From contig MNCI01033474.1 in the NCBI GenBank assembly GCA_015680685.1, positions 1,324,156 to 1,358,084 of the forward strand: DNA of 33,929 bases. The letters run 5' to 3'. The notes under the pieces were generated by a model. The model saw only the letters and a program-made list of their open reading frames with translations. It made no database searches and had not been told where the DNA came from. Position numbers and translations under genes: made by a program. This DNA is from Gnetum montanum. Its lineage: Eukaryota > Streptophyta > Gnetopsida > Gnetales > Gnetaceae. This document shows positions 9,395 to 21,367 of this stretch, in pieces; the stretch's first letter is position 1, and every line of letters begins with the position of its first letter.

Positions 9395-12137
9395 TATAAC
9401 TGTTGCTTCTAGTGGAAGATAAAAAGCATCCAGAAATGCTTTCATCTTCTCCTCCTTACTCTATGGGTTATACATAGTCTATGTGGCTTCCTCAATATGG
9501 CGATATAGGAACATCCCACGAATAGGGCATTGTAGGAAATAGCTTCTTGACATTGACAAACCATGCTACGAATTATTTACATTCAACATCAAATGTCTTT
9601 AAAAGGTTTTGTAGCTTGTGATAATCATTCATTCTTCTGCCTAGGTTCTCAAAAATAGATCGTTGATCTATGAATCAACTCTTAAGAACTTCAAGCTTAG
9701 CATTGTTATTTCTAACTTCTACTTAGTATCCTTGTGGTACTTCAACTTGGCCTCATAGAGGAGGTACAAGCTAGCCACCTGCTTCTCCAATTTTGACCTT
9801 GGCCTACCAGCTATCAACATTGCCAAGTTTGCATAATGGAGGTTGAAAAGCTCCATATATTTTATCATTTCCTCGATCTGCAACTCCTTTAGGTGGATCT
9901 ATGCTTTGTTATAGGTATTTAGGCTATCACATAGTAGCTATCATACATTGCCTCTTTGCTAAAGTTGCTGGAGGACCTCATTCATCTTCATCTCAGCTAG
10001 TTGAATCGCCTTTTCATTTACCTCCTTGAGGAGCCCTACCTAGTCCATGTAATGAGTTTTGACTTATTCAAATTTTAGTTCCTCATTTTTATAAGCAGCT
10101 ACCTTAATGGCCATTTTCTAGTAAAGCGCTTAGACTTCCTCCATTAACATATTCCTGTTCTTTACTATCAACCTCCCCAAATCCATGTTCACCTTAGTGA
10201 GATGCTCCTACTACTATCTCACAAATTTGACCATTTAGACCTTTTGTTCCTCAACATTGCATAGGTGATGAATATATTTGGTTAGGGCCAAGTTCTCCCT
10301 ATGGACTTTCTCCAAGTCCTTATCAGTATGAGTAGCAAAAGCTTCTAATAAGGATGCATCAAAGAACACCATCTCTTTGGCATTCTCAACCTCTTTGAGT
10401 TGATTCTAAAGCTATAGAAAAGTTTCATCTTGTGTGATAGCTTGGCTTAAAATGGTGGGATTGGCTAACTGAGCTCTTAATTCCGCAACCTCAGTAGCCA
10501 ACCAACAGCTTTCAATAGTATCTACCTCAAGTTGAATGTTTGCAATGATCAGCTTAACCTTGGTTTCTAGTAGCTCTAATTGGGTTGTGATGATTTCTTT
10601 TGGGAGATCAAAGATCTCCAAAAGTGATTGTCCAATTTTCACTAGTCAATCCAACACTTCCTCATGTTAAGCTACGCTAAGCCATCAATTCCCTGCTCCT
10701 ATGGAAGCTTGCATATACTTAAGTATAGCAATGTCCAACGTGGCTGTCCCAAGAATATTAAGTGCTTTAGCCACTCTGTCGGCCACCACCTCTACCTTTG
10801 TTTCATACCTGTGGTGTTGCATCACCAAGACAATAGCCCACTCACCCTCCTCTAGGTGCACTGAGAAGGTTGTGATGTTCCCAAAAATTTCTGGGAACTC
10901 TTGTTATCAAGGGATGAACACCATAACCTCTCAGGTGCTTGGATTTATTCTTGCAAGTTCCTACATTCTTTGGATCAAAAACATTAGGGTAGTTTCCTCC
11001 AGCCAGCTTATGTTTCTTTTTACCTCATTAATATGGCTTCATGTTGGTCGATAGCTTGATGGTTCCCAACCACTTGCCTCTCCTTGTTGTTGTTACAGAA
11101 ACTATTTGGGAAGTTTCCTCATGTAATCAACAACTACATGAGCCTCCAGTGTGGTCTCATTGGCAGGCAGTGATGATGGCCACTCCTCTTGTAGTTTAGA
11201 ATCTACCTTGTACTTCATCAACTCCTGCTACGAGGTAGTAAGAGTATGACAAATCATGTCATTAGCATAACAGGCTCTATCTCCCCTTTAGCTAAGTTTT
11301 CAAATTAAGCACAAAAAGGGGAGTGTCTTCCTTTCTTACTCTTTTTCTTTAAAGTTCTTTTCAATCTCAAGAAAGATAAGCTTAGGGACATTAACAAGAC
11401 ATTTAGCACTTAGAGAAGCACACACACAAGAAGAAAGGTAGCGACTTTGCTAGGCCTCACCATTAAGTTTAGGTGGTAGGCTAAAATCTTCAAGTAGGCT
11501 CTCTCCATCTTAGTGAGTGCACCTTTCTCCTTATGATCCATGCGATAGTACCATTGGATTCACTTCTTTTTGGCTTCTAGGTTTGCTTGTGTAGGAATCT
11601 TTTCCAATGTTGCCCTAATGTCAAATAGTTCAAGGACCTCTGCAATGGACTCAACCAAGTAGGAGATGTTGATGTCTTTGATCTTTATTGTGACGTCTAC
11701 CTGTTGATTATTCCAAAAAAGACAAGTTTCCCCCATGTACCATTTCCCATTGGAAGAGAGAATAGGCCACATGGGGAATCCCTATGTTAAGTGCAGACCT
11801 CCTCTAGTTCCATCTCTAAGAAGGGACCAAAGATAAGTTCTTGAAGCACTAAACTTTGGGCCTCCTTGGAATGAATTTTCTCAAGGCAAGCCTAAGTTAA
11901 TATGACATCCAAATTTAGCCTAGGCCTTGGCACTTCATCCTACCGTGATTAGCATGTCTCCACTATGGGAATCTGATGGATAGATTCCACTTTGGACTCC
12001 TCCTAAAGAGGTCCCATCGCATGCGTTTCAGCTTCTCCTTCTTGGGGCTATTGTGGCTGCTAGCCCCTTCCTTCTCTCAGCTACGTTTTCCTTGATTGGG
12101 ATAGTCCTTCTCCTTGTGGTCCCCTCTTTGGTACCAT
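9290..12137 (-). pseudogene. Env-position extra ORF of Athila-like element, coiled coil
   Basis: Read on the minus strand this is a decayed long ORF lying downstream of pol in the same orientation. The likely start is the ATG at 12137 (MVPKRGPQGEG, basic N-terminus). Readable blocks are YLVESIAEVLELFDIRATL (in 11772-11563), a middle block with MERAYLKILAYHLNL, LVNVPKLIFLEI and KTLPFCA (about 11530-11300), and VADRVAKALNILGTATLDIA (about 10795-10735). A long Leu/Glu/Lys-rich coiled-coil follows from 10642 to about 9700. The middle block resembles in layout the putative plant transposon domain found at the env position of some Athila elements; this is family memory, not a search. Several stops and at least two frameshifts break it. 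Confidence 0.5.
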
Positions 12138-14104
12138 CTATGATAACAAACATAACCAAGGATTAGTGTTTTATGTATAACTTTTGGTACTCTTGATACC
12201 CTTTCTTGTTTGGAAAAGTTACACTTATGCTGATTGTGATCATGGCAAATTGGTTATTTATTATTATTTATTTATTTAGCTACTAGAGCTTATTGATGAG
12301 GTTTGACTTAGTATAAATTAATTATTTTTAATATTATTTTACTAGTTAAACCTTAGGGAGTTAGAAAAATTTTAAAAAACTTTCCATCATAAACCATAGG
12401 TTTGTGGTCCCCATGATGTAAAGCTCATCTCTAGTAGCTTGAGGGTTAAACAACAAGTTGATTCAAACAAGCAGTTGGCAAGTTATGGTGCTTGAAAGGT
12501 TCTCTAGGCTTAAAAATGCAAAAAATCTCCTAGTGTTGTGTTGCAAATGTGTAAAAATGTCTAAGTGTTGACACGTATTTATAGTATTTTTGTATTACAT
12601 CAACAAAGATTTGTTGACACAACCATAGAGCAATTTTTTCATATTAAAAAAATAAGTATGGGAAAAGACTTTTTCAATGAAATTGGAGTCTAGAGGAAGC
12701 CAGAAAAGCCTAGATTAAGGATAAATTATTGAATAGGACTTGGAATTTATTCAAAAAAAGAGATTTGGATGGAGCTTGATTTTCCATGAGTGCAAAAAAT
12801 GGATGTACCAAGGTGGAAACCACTAGATTTGAAAGAAAAAATGATTAAGGGATAGGAAATTTTACCTTTCAAACTAATGGGTATGTAAGTGGGTCCTTTC
12901 CATAGTAGGCTCATGCCTTTAATGCCCTTGCATTCCCTCATATCATGGATTTTGCAAGCCCCAAGAATGATTAATGATCATGGATTGTTAAAAATCAAAT
13001 CCCCTAAGAAACCACCAAAGAATTAAGACATATCAAATTGGACACATTGATTAATCATGATAATAGGTAGTGAGATGGCAAATGGATTGAATTGGTGATG
13101 AGAGAGAGAGGATGAAATGGAATTCTGCATTCTAGTCACATGAAGTCCTTTGTGGAGTGTGTGATCAAGGTGACCTAATATTGGTCCATCCTTTGAATCA
13201 AGACCATCCTCTTCTAGTGACCTTGCATTGGTACATTAAGACCATAAAATCTCCTAGAGCCCATGAACACCCTCAAAGATCACACATCATTCCAAATAGA
13301 GAAGAAAAGAGAAGTAGAAAGTGAAGAGTGCCTTAGTTAGAGGAGTGCCTTCAGGCATGGAGAACATATCTTTCCAGCCCCATAACAAGGGCTTGTAGCC
13401 CATTATTTCATCTAAGGAGTGTGCTTTGAATTTCCATGTTTTTTTTCATGGGAACCACACCATGCAAAGACATTACTGCCTATTATTGGTCAATGTTAGG
13501 AATGGTGATGAATCGATGAGAGCACCCATAAAACTCAAAACAATAGGCAAGTATAAAAGGTGCCAAATCCCCTTGAAGGTACACCCTTGTCAATTCCACT
13601 TAATTCGTTCCAAGTCTGAAGAGTACCAAGGTCACAAGTTCTTTTAAATTTTTTATCAAGAAAGGACCTGACACTTTAAAAATGAGATAACACCATAGAT
13701 TTTTAGTGGAATGTATGGATGACAAGAGCTCACTACCTAGTAGAGAAAACCAATGTCCCATTAATCACAGTAAAAATTCAATAATGAAATCTAGTCATTA
13801 AGAAATCAATTCAAGTAATAGAATTTAATTAACCACCATTAATCAATAGTTTTGCTCAACACCAAAGTCCATATGGCAATAAAGGAGAAAAATATGTGTA
13901 AGAAAATCAAAATAAATAAAAATATAAAAGAAATTGTAAAATAGTCAAGAAAATAAAACAATGTATAAAAAATGTGTAAAACAAAAAAGTTAAAAAAAAA
14001 CTAAGGATCCACTTGTAGGATGCTAGCATAAATGGCCATCTCCCCTGTGACTAAGCTGAAAGGGAGAGATCTAAAAGATTGAGCGTGCATGGCCATCAAT
14101 TAAG
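12138..14104 (-). other. Post-pol spacer of Athila-like element, non-coding
   Basis: About 2 kb with no recognisable protein on either strand. It starts on the minus strand with a T-rich run just after pol (13,900-14,010). On the minus strand it has a TATAAATA at 12576-12583, about 440 bp before the ATG of the env-position ORF, which could be an internal promoter. The near-palindrome CAACAAAGATTTGTTG lies at 12601-12616. ORFs such as 13426-13647 (+) and 12747-12941 (-) have no protein-like features. Confidence 0.5.
12576..12583 (-). promoter_or_regulatory. Possible internal TATA box before env-position ORF
   Basis: TATAAATA on the minus strand, flanked by two TGTTGACAC repeats (12566 and 12612) and a 16-bp near-palindrome (12601-12616). 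Its position 440 bp upstream of the ATG at 12137 suits an internal promoter, but AT-rich sequence yields such matches by chance. Confidence 0.25.
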
Positions 14105-15470
14105 GCATTATTCCCACTGGTTATTCATATCTCCAGGAAAGGTTTAAGTTGTTAGATGTTGACTGATAACCTCTTATTTAGGCTAGCAAGATGGTATATC
14201 ATCATGGCCCCAAATGGAAAAGTTTCATATATAGCTTAAGGACCCTCCCATAGCATTTGAATTTTGTTTGTTGAGGTACATGCATGAGGTTCTGATAGAG
14301 AGCATTATCCCCTAGTTGAAACTTTACTTTCCTTATTCGAAGGTCATGGCATTGTTTGTTATGTTCCTTATGCAGTCATTCAATGACAGGACCACTGATC
14401 TATTTTCATCTATCATGTTGAGATTCATCAGTCTTTTTCTTTGTGCTAGACATAGGTCCAAGTCAAGGTCATAGGCCATTGAAAGTAAATAGAGCTCAAC
14501 ATGGATGGGAAGAGTTGGAAGTTTACCATCCACTAACTCATAGGAAGAATAGCTAATAGAAAATTTCCACATTGAATAATAAGCCTAAAGAGCATCATTG
14601 AGTTTACTACTCCAATCCTTCCTATATTTACTAACTTTACGTGTTAGTATTTTGGTAATTTCCCTATCGGTGATCTCAGCTTGACCATTGGCTTGGGGGT
14701 GGTATGGAGTTATTAATTTATGTTCAACCCCCAACCATTGCATGAGCTTTTGAAAAGTGGCACTAGTAAAGCAAGTTCCATTATCTAAAATTAGTGCTTG
14801 TGGCACACCAAACCTAATAACAACATTTTGTTGTACAAACCATACTACCGCAGAAAATGAACAGTCAATGATGGCAATGGTTTAAACCCATTTGGTACAA
14901 TAATCAATAGTCACAATGATATAAGTATTTTCATTTAACATAGGGTTGATAGGCCCCCCTAAAATCAATCCCCCAAAGATCGAAAAGCTCTAGTGGTTGG
15001 ATCCATTACTGAGGTCCTTCTATGTGCATGATCATCCCTTCATCACATTGGCATCTGCCAAAGGAACGAAAGAAGTTATGGATATCTTTGAAGATCATGG
15101 GCCAATAATATCCTATCAAGAGAATCATAATGGCCATCCTCCTCCTAGCATAGTGGCCCCCATAAGGACCTTCATGTACATCCTAAAGAACTTGAAGTTG
15201 ATCTCCATCAAGAACACACTGTCATACTAGGCCATTTGTGTGATTCTTGTAGAGGTTTCCTTTAATTTCCATGAAGTGTTTTTCCTAATGACGAAACTAT
15301 TATTTCTTCTTATTGTCCCACTTCTGTGGCATCTCTTGTGTAAGTAAATAGGAGAGGATGTGATCGTACCAAGTTGTTTCTTTGGGATTTTAAGCATTAA
15401 CAACACCAACAAAGAGGAGTTTATAAAAAAAATTGATCTAACAATGGGTTTTCATTCTCTTTGTTATTTC
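14105..15470 (-). pseudogene. Integrase of Athila-like element, DDE residues kept
   Basis: Minus-strand integrase. Core segments are FDLWGIDFRGA (Asp codon at 14964-14966), YIIVTIDYCTKWV, then FGVPQALILDNGTCF, LGVEHKLITPYHPQANGQAE, ITDREITKIL and RKDWSSKLNDAL (14806-14585). The second Asp and the Glu keep the canonical D-35-E spacing, so the catalytic triad survives although the frame is broken between GIDF and YIIV. The later part, SYELVDGKLPTLPIHVEL (14572-14333), matches the Athila SPYRLVYGK.CHLPVELE region. The zinc-binding N-terminus near 15100-15400 is badly decayed. The tail reads on to about 14105 (ALYQNLMHVPQQTKFKCYG). Confidence 0.85.
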
Positions 15471-16800
15471 ATCTTAACCAAGACAAGTGGTTAGCCACCA
15501 CATTCCTAGTCCCCTTTCAATCAATAATTGTTAAATCAAACTCATAGAGGATCATTAGCCACCATATGACACAAGAGCTCATAGTTGGCTTATTCATCAA
15601 GAACCAAACTATGGTTAGTGTGCATAAAAAATTTGTATCCAAACACATAGTGCCTGAATTTCTCTAAGGTATACACCGTTACCATGAGGTCCTTTTCAGT
15701 AATGGTATAGTTTAGTTGTACACCCACAATGCTCCTGATTACAAAGTGGATATAGTGTGGATGTTTCTACTTATCTATTTGTGTAAGCATGGCTCCAAAG
15801 GCATAATTTGATGCATTCATCATGATGTGGAATGGTCTAAACTAGTTTGGTTCTCATAGAATTGGAGTGTCTATGATTTTTTGCTTCAACTTCTGGAATG
15901 CATTCTCACATTTGTTGGTCAAAAAATGGTGCATCTTTTTTGTATGATTTACCAATGACTTGATGATCTTTGAGAAGTTTTCAATGAAGTGCTAATAGTA
16001 CCCAATGTGGCCAAGGAATGACCTCATAGCTTTCACTATTTTTGACTCTCTAGTTATTCCTTAGGTAACCCTTACTTTTTGTGGGTTTACTTCGATTCCT
16101 TTGTTTGAAATTCAATGTCCCGAGACAATGCCCTCTTGGATCAGTAGGTGGCTCTTCTGCCAATTAAGCCTCAAGTTTGTCTTCATACATCATTGAAGCA
16201 CTTTCTCAATGCAATCTAAGGCTTGCTCGAATGTAGCCCCATAGGTAGAGAAGTCATCCATAAAGACTTCTACCCTACTACCAATTTACTATTGGAAGAT
16301 GCTTAGGACCAACCATTGGAATGTAACAAGCACATTGCATAAGCCAAAGGGCATCTTTCTATATATAAAATTTCCCTGGGAACTTGTGAAGGTTTTCTTG
16401 GTCTCATCCTATAGTGCTATTTGGATTTGGTTATGGCCATTATAACCATCTAGAAAGCTGTAGTAACAATGCCTTACAATGATATCCAACACTTGGTCCA
16501 AAAATGGCAATGAAAAATGGTCTTTGTAGGTGGTCATGTTCAACAATTGGAAGTCTATAATGACTCTCCACTTTCCTTCTTTCTTTGGTACAATAATGAG
16601 TGGGCTAACCCACTTGCTAATGGAAATGGGATAAATGAACCTAGCCTTGAGGAGTTGTTCAATATACTCCTTGATGATTTGCTTGAGTTTTAAGTTCAAG
16701 CATCTTTGTGGGTACCTCTTTGGTTTGATGAAGCAATCTATATAAATTCTAGAATAGCATATCCTAGGATCAATGCCTAGGATCAATTCTTGTTAGTTCA
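15470..16800 (-). pseudogene. Reverse transcriptase and RNase H, Athila-like
   Basis: Minus-strand RT. From 16786 it reads DPRICYSRIYID, KRYPQRCLNLKLKQIIKEYI, ARFIYPISISKWVSPLIIVP, KKEGKWRVIIDFQLLN, YKDHFSLPFLDQVLDII and YYSFLDGYNGHNQIQIAL. Next come KMPFGLCN, the catalytic box VFMDDFS (about 16253-16267) and LRLNWQKSHLLIQEGIVSGH. RNase H follows with PFHIMMNASNYAFGAML, YTITEKDLMVTVYTLEKFRH and TNHSLVLDE. The wording closely follows Athila RT, but the insertion usual in Athila between VPKK and GWRV is absent. Stops and a few frameshifts make it non-functional. Confidence 0.85.
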
Positions 16801-17290
16801 TGATATGACCAAGTGAAGGCTCTTGGCCATTTGTTCATAACTACCAATAATTTCCTCTTCTATTCAAGAGCAAGTGTTGCATTGATAATTGCTAGCTTGC
16901 CATTATTTAGAAATGCATATTCCATTCCTATCAATAGAGCCTTCAACTCAAGGAGCTCTTATTTGAAAGTTTCATGGATCTCCAACTCTCCCCAATTGAT
17001 TTCACTTTGCATATTAGAGACTTGGTGATGGAGCCATGGCAACTTGTCCATGCTTTCAACATAGGAGCTAGTGAGGCTCTTAGCTAGTTCCATGCATATT
17101 GTTGATCTAGCCTCATTATCTGTTATCAACCATTGGGTATGCTCCTACTTAGTAACTATTTCATATAGGCATCTTTGAATTTCTATAATCTCTACACACT
17201 AATTGCATGCTTAAAGTGATGTGCCTTTGATGGTTCACAATCTTTGCACATAATGGTATCATGTGTCACTATACATGATGCATGAAACTC
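16800..17290 (-). pseudogene. Protease-RT linker of Athila-like pol
   Basis: Minus-strand continuation of the polyprotein. LELKALLIGMEYAFLNNGKL, IINATLALE and WPRAFTWSYHELTRIDPR match the Athila stretch LKPLPSHLKYAFLGE...LPVIIS..L and IGWTIADIKGISP just before RT. Stops interrupt it. The plus-strand ORF at 16813-17028 is a shadow of this. Confidence 0.65.
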
Positions 17291-17640
17291 TCTTTTTCTC
17301 AAAATTTTCAAATTCATATTCCTTAGAAATATTCAAGGAAAGGTCTCAAATCCCAAATCTTACATTGATAGTACTCAACCATGCTCTCCCCATGATGATA
17401 GAAAATTTCACTTTGTAGTTCTCCACATGGATCACCAAAAAGTTGGCAAGATAAGACTACCCAAAAATGGTGGTCATGATGTCTTCCACCAATCCCAAAG
17501 GAAAAATGATGGATTGGTTTGCCAACTCTACTCTGCTCTTTTTCAAGAGAGGTATGTTCCAAGCTTTATACATCTCCTATGAAATCAAGTTAACTCCAAA
17601 AACTGAATCCAAAAGAGATTTACATGGTTCGTTTCTAGCA
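17290..17640 (-). pseudogene. Retropepsin-like protease of Athila-like element
   Basis: Aspartic protease that would cut the polyprotein. The minus strand reads LLDSVFGVNLIS*EMYKAWN, then IPLLKKSRVELANQSIIFPL, GLVEDI and FSIIMGRAWLSTI. The active-site triplet, normally DSG or DTG, reads DSV (17601-17609), a Gly-to-Val change, while the Asp is kept. The flap-to-end part ILGR.WL is recognisable. The ORF at 17323-17562 in another frame is a shadow. Confidence 0.7.
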
Positions 17641-20380
17641 ATTTATAAGTAAATAAAAAAACCTCCCAGGATTAGATCTCTTTCTAGGAATATGGATGAC
17701 CCTGATCTAATCCATGAGTACACAGGTTAACATGATAGTGTGTAATTAAGGGGTACTTTGATTTGAAGGCTACTCGATAGGGATTTCAAAGATTAGAGTA
17801 TCAGGGTTGGTAGCCACAGGTGTTTGTGAGGTCTTCGTTGAGTTGTTGGTCTATAATAATGGTCTCTTATAGGGCTTGGATGTAGGACCACTTGGCTAAG
17901 GAGCCAACTACAAGGTTATTGCCCTCATAGCATTTCTTTGTTGTGGCTAGGTAGGTATTTCATCCTACATGAATTGAGCAGGTGATAGAGGTATTGATGA
18001 TGGTGGTGTAGGAGTGGATGGGTGTTAAGGAGGATAGAAAGGAAATTAGGCTCCACTCTTAGAGAAGGTGCTATGTAGTACTCCATAGGGTAATAATGTT
18101 ATGGGAAGGAAGCATGATTAGAAGACTCACATGAAAAGACTAGCTACTAAACGTAATAACCATAAGGATCAAGTTGGTGATAAGGGTATTATTATCTTGG
18201 AGGTGGCATCCCCCACAACTTTGGGTGGTTCCACTATTGGTATTGTTCTTATGGTTGAGCTGGTGCCCCATTTATATAGTAAGCTTGTTGGTGGAATTGC
18301 TGCTGATAGTTGCCTTGTGGATAAGGCAACCTTATTGGGTGCTTGTCATTTTGCCAATCTAAAACTTAAAGCATACACCTCCAGATTCTTGTGTGTGATA
18401 ATATAGGAAAACACCCCTTGGAATGCTCATATTAATAGATGTCACACCCATCATCATCATATTCTAAATATGCAACCCCCTCTACTACTACAACTTTACC
18501 CTTATCCTTGCAATATTCCCGTTTAGCATCCTTCTTCTTCCTTCATTCCTATTCAGCATCTTTCTTCTTCCTCCATTCACATCCACTACCTCCTTGATCT
18601 CTAAGTTCCTCTACAATCTTCATAGAAGTTTATTACTTTTCATATAAGGAGTTCCACATCTTATTAACCTTAGCCAATATTTCAATAACAGATTTCTAGA
18701 TTGGCAAGGTTTTCCTCTATACAACTTTGTCAAGTAGTGCCTCCTCCTTATTCTCATAGAAACAAACCTCCCTCTTGCAAATGGAGGGGTCTTTATTGTA
18801 CTCTTCTACACTTTCTTATTTTTTTAGCTCTCCTTCCTTCTTGGCTAATTTTTCTATAAGCCTTTGAATCTAATGGGCCCTTAGCTCAAAAAGTCTCCCT
18901 TGAGCATAGACCCCAAGGGTTCTCCTTATTTCAATTCTGAGCCCATTTATGATATGGCATAACTAATCCTATTGGAAGCATCCATGGCCTAGGCATCAAT
19001 GCAAAAAAGAGTAGTACATACCATGGTCACATCCAAGAACTTATGAGTACCTTATTTTCAGCCATGGATTTGTCTCTTCATATTGAACACTCTAGAGTAC
19101 ATGTGGTATTTGTCATTGAAAAACTCCAGCATTGTAGTCCATCACCAAATAGATTTTGATTCTAAGGACTAGTACCAGCTTTTTGCTTTCTTTATGAGTG
19201 TCCTTGGGAATAGTTTCAAATTTTTCCATTCATTTTCCACATTTTGAAAGACACAGGAATCATGAAAGGCTTGTAAATAATTTTGTGGATCTAAATTTTA
19301 TCCCCCTCAAACTTATGGATATTGTTCATATCTAGGCATTTGATGTGACTATGCTTCAACTACCTAGTTGGGGTTCTAATAATCTCTAAATTTTCAACAT
19401 ATTTATTGTAGCTAGTAGAGACTCATCATAATCATAGTGGTCATGATGGCCCCTATCATGGTCATGATATCTACAATGAGTCCTACTATGCCTTCCTTGT
19501 TTATGATGTTCATCCCTTACTATTGTTCATGCCCCCTAGTCCCTATTATTTTAGTGGGATCTATGATCATCCCTATCCTATCATTCATTCCCATCATGAT
19601 CTATGTTGCTCTTTCCATGGTCCCAGCCTCTGTTTCTCCTGCCAAAGTTGAAGGAGGAAGATAATGAGGATGAAAATGAAGGCAAAGAGGAAGGAGAATC
19701 AGCACTAGAATGATGCCTACTACCCCCTCTTCTTCAGTGTCTACCCTAATCACCATGTTTATCTTTCTCTTAGTTCTTTTCATTGTTCTTGCCTCTAGAT
19801 GTATGGCTTTGGTTATTGCCTTTAAAGGCCCCTTGATCCTCATAACCATTTCTTCCCCCAGCAAGGTTGTCCACAATTAACCATAACCTTTAGTTAGTGG
19901 TCTTCTTGTCAAAGAAAGGGGGAGAATATGTGTAGTGGAATTGGCTCAAAAAGAAGTCCTTACCATCTTTGTGTAGTTGCAAGAACAAGTGAGTAGAAAA
20001 CCTTTTTCCTTTGAAGCCTCATATCAAGCTTCCATCTACAAATCTTTCTTCCATTAGGCCTTAGTAGGATGATAATCTTAAGAGATGTGATCCTTGACCT
20101 CGTACTCTGAATTGAGTCCTGTGATGCCCAACCTAATTAGATTATTCAACAAAATTGTAGGAATAGATCAATTAGGAGGCAACACAATGTTGTCTTCCAT
20201 ATCCCTCCATCACAACTACTTATCCTAATGTAGGATGAACGTGAAATCTAGAATGTAAGAATCTAGATGGATGTACACAACTCAGCATTGTTGGGACATT
20301 TGTGTTCTTTTACCTTCTTTCATTTGATTGGATTCACTTGTGAATAGTAGTGGAGATTCTTCCCTATGAGAAGAAGCCAT
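17640..20380 (-). pseudogene. Gag of Athila-like element with zinc knuckle
   Basis: Capsid and nucleocapsid precursor. The start chosen is the ATG at 20380 (MASSHREESPLLF), 136 bp after the PBS on the minus strand. N-terminal blocks DFTFILH and RDMEDNIVLPPN match the gag at 33498. The capsid core at about 19291-19065 reads DPQNYLQAFHDSC, WKNLKLFPRTLIKKAKSWY and FFNDKYHMYSRVF, aligning with the gag at 28897. A damaged zinc knuckle at 18446-18405 reads CDIY*YEHSKGCFPILSH, against CNICLYDHPKGQCPILSH in the right-hand element, so one Cys is Tyr. The C-terminal part is Pro/Gln/Tyr-rich. Stops and frameshifts are frequent. Confidence 0.75.
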
Positions 20381-20515
20381 GTCAACAATTACTAATTAAC
20401 AATGTTCTTTTTTGTTATCTTTTACTTGCTTAATGATTTAGCATTAGTGATTTTTTTTTACATCTTTATACAATTTCACTATCTTTTCTATGTAGCACAC
20501 TTAGCTAGACTAAAG

Positions 20516-20533
20516 TCCTTGGCAATGATGTCA
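20516..20533 (-). promoter_or_regulatory. tRNA-Asp primer binding site, decayed
   Basis: On the minus strand one base after the LTR: TGACATCATTGCCAAGGA. The complement of the plant tRNA-Asp 3' end is TGGCGCCGTTGCCGGGGA. All mismatches are G-to-A or C-to-T, as expected from cytosine deamination. It aligns with the better-kept sites at 28491 and 33331. Confidence 0.7.
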
Positions 20534-20534
20534 A

Positions 20535-21367
20535 TGATGAGCAACAAGTAGTTCCTATACCCAACCATACAAATCACAAGCATTGCACTAGCAATCCAAT
20601 CAAATTCCATAAACTTAGCCCTTAAATGTACTGATGGGCAACGATAGTGACTTAGAAACATGATCATTGTCTTCTTGGCTTCACCTCTGTAAGTTCAAAT
20701 GTATGGTTAAGTGTAAGCCAAGGCACATGATATTTATTTATATTTTTATATTTTATATGATTTAATCTAAGTGTGAAACAAAGGTAATTAATTGTAAATT
20801 AACTAATTAATTATCTAATGTCTTAATCTAACTATCCTAACATAAGCATTTGGGCCCACCTACCATGCACATCCTGAACTCATTATAATCACTGCTAGAT
20901 TACCAAGTATTAGGCTATTGGGTGAACCAAGCGATAACACTCCTGGGATTACCAAGCATTAACAATATGTTTGAGGACATCATACTTATGTGTTATTATT
21001 AAAAGTATTAATTAACTAAGGACATGAATATAAAATGCATAAGTAATAAAGTGCATGAAGGAAAACATTAATCTATTCTTAAGTGCTGCAAGGAATTTCA
21101 AGAATCTCATTTTTATTACCATCACATCAAAGTGTTCAAGTATATTGATGCTTGAATCAAGCAATCCTGCTATGAGCACTCAAAAAATATTCTAGCTCTT
21201 GTGGAAGATAACTGCAAGAACTTGGCTACACTATCAACTTAACATGTCGTAAATGCGATGGGTATGCACATTTATATAAGCAAGACTAAACAATATGTCA
21301 ATGCATCTGCATCAATGCATCAAACCATGCATCAATGGGGCTACGTTGACACATGCTCATTGACACA
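20535..21367 (-). mobile_element. 5' LTR of Athila-like element (minus strand)
   Basis: 833 bp, close to the 842-bp relative at 27648. On the minus strand it starts TGTGTCAATG at 21367, has TATATAA at about 21271-21279, a GTAGCCAAGTTCTTGCAGTT block (also in the right-hand LTRs), a poly(A)-like AATAAAA near 21115, and ends ...CTCATCA. The PBS follows after one base. The U3 repeats that read TCGAC in the younger LTRs have become TTGAT/TTGAC here. Confidence 0.8.

Larger units (their letters stand above)
9290..21367 (-). mobile_element. Athila-like Ty3-gypsy element lacking a recognised 3' LTR
   Basis: About 12 kb in one orientation: 5' LTR, tRNA-Asp PBS, gag, protease, RT/RNase H, integrase, 2-kb spacer, env-position ORF. 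Length and gene order fit Athila. A 3' LTR matching 20535-21367 was sought between 7000 and 14000 and not found; the element ends against the candidate LTR of the Tat element near 9290. Its gag and LTR belong to the same family as the elements at 27648 and 32417. Confidence 0.65.

Noticed and set aside
10664-11054. Two plus-strand ORFs opposite the env-position ORF
   Set aside because: They are antisense shadows of the coiled-coil pseudogene.
12601-12616. Near-palindrome CAACAAAGATTTGTTG as an operator
   Set aside because: Short palindromes are common in AT-rich plant DNA; no partner site or gene context beyond the tentative TATA.
12560-12630. Possible 3' LTR of the Athila-like element, from a shared GGTTGTGTCAA and a nearby TATAAATA on the minus strand
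   Set aside because: The R/U5 blocks of the family (GTAGCCAA...TTGCAGTT, the AATAAA and the CTCATCA end) do not follow, and an LTR of the right size would overlap the env-position ORF.
19437-19876. Overlapping ORFs on both strands (19437-19664 plus, 19601-19876 minus)
   Set aside because: They sit in the low-complexity N-terminal to central part of the decayed gag and show no independent domain.
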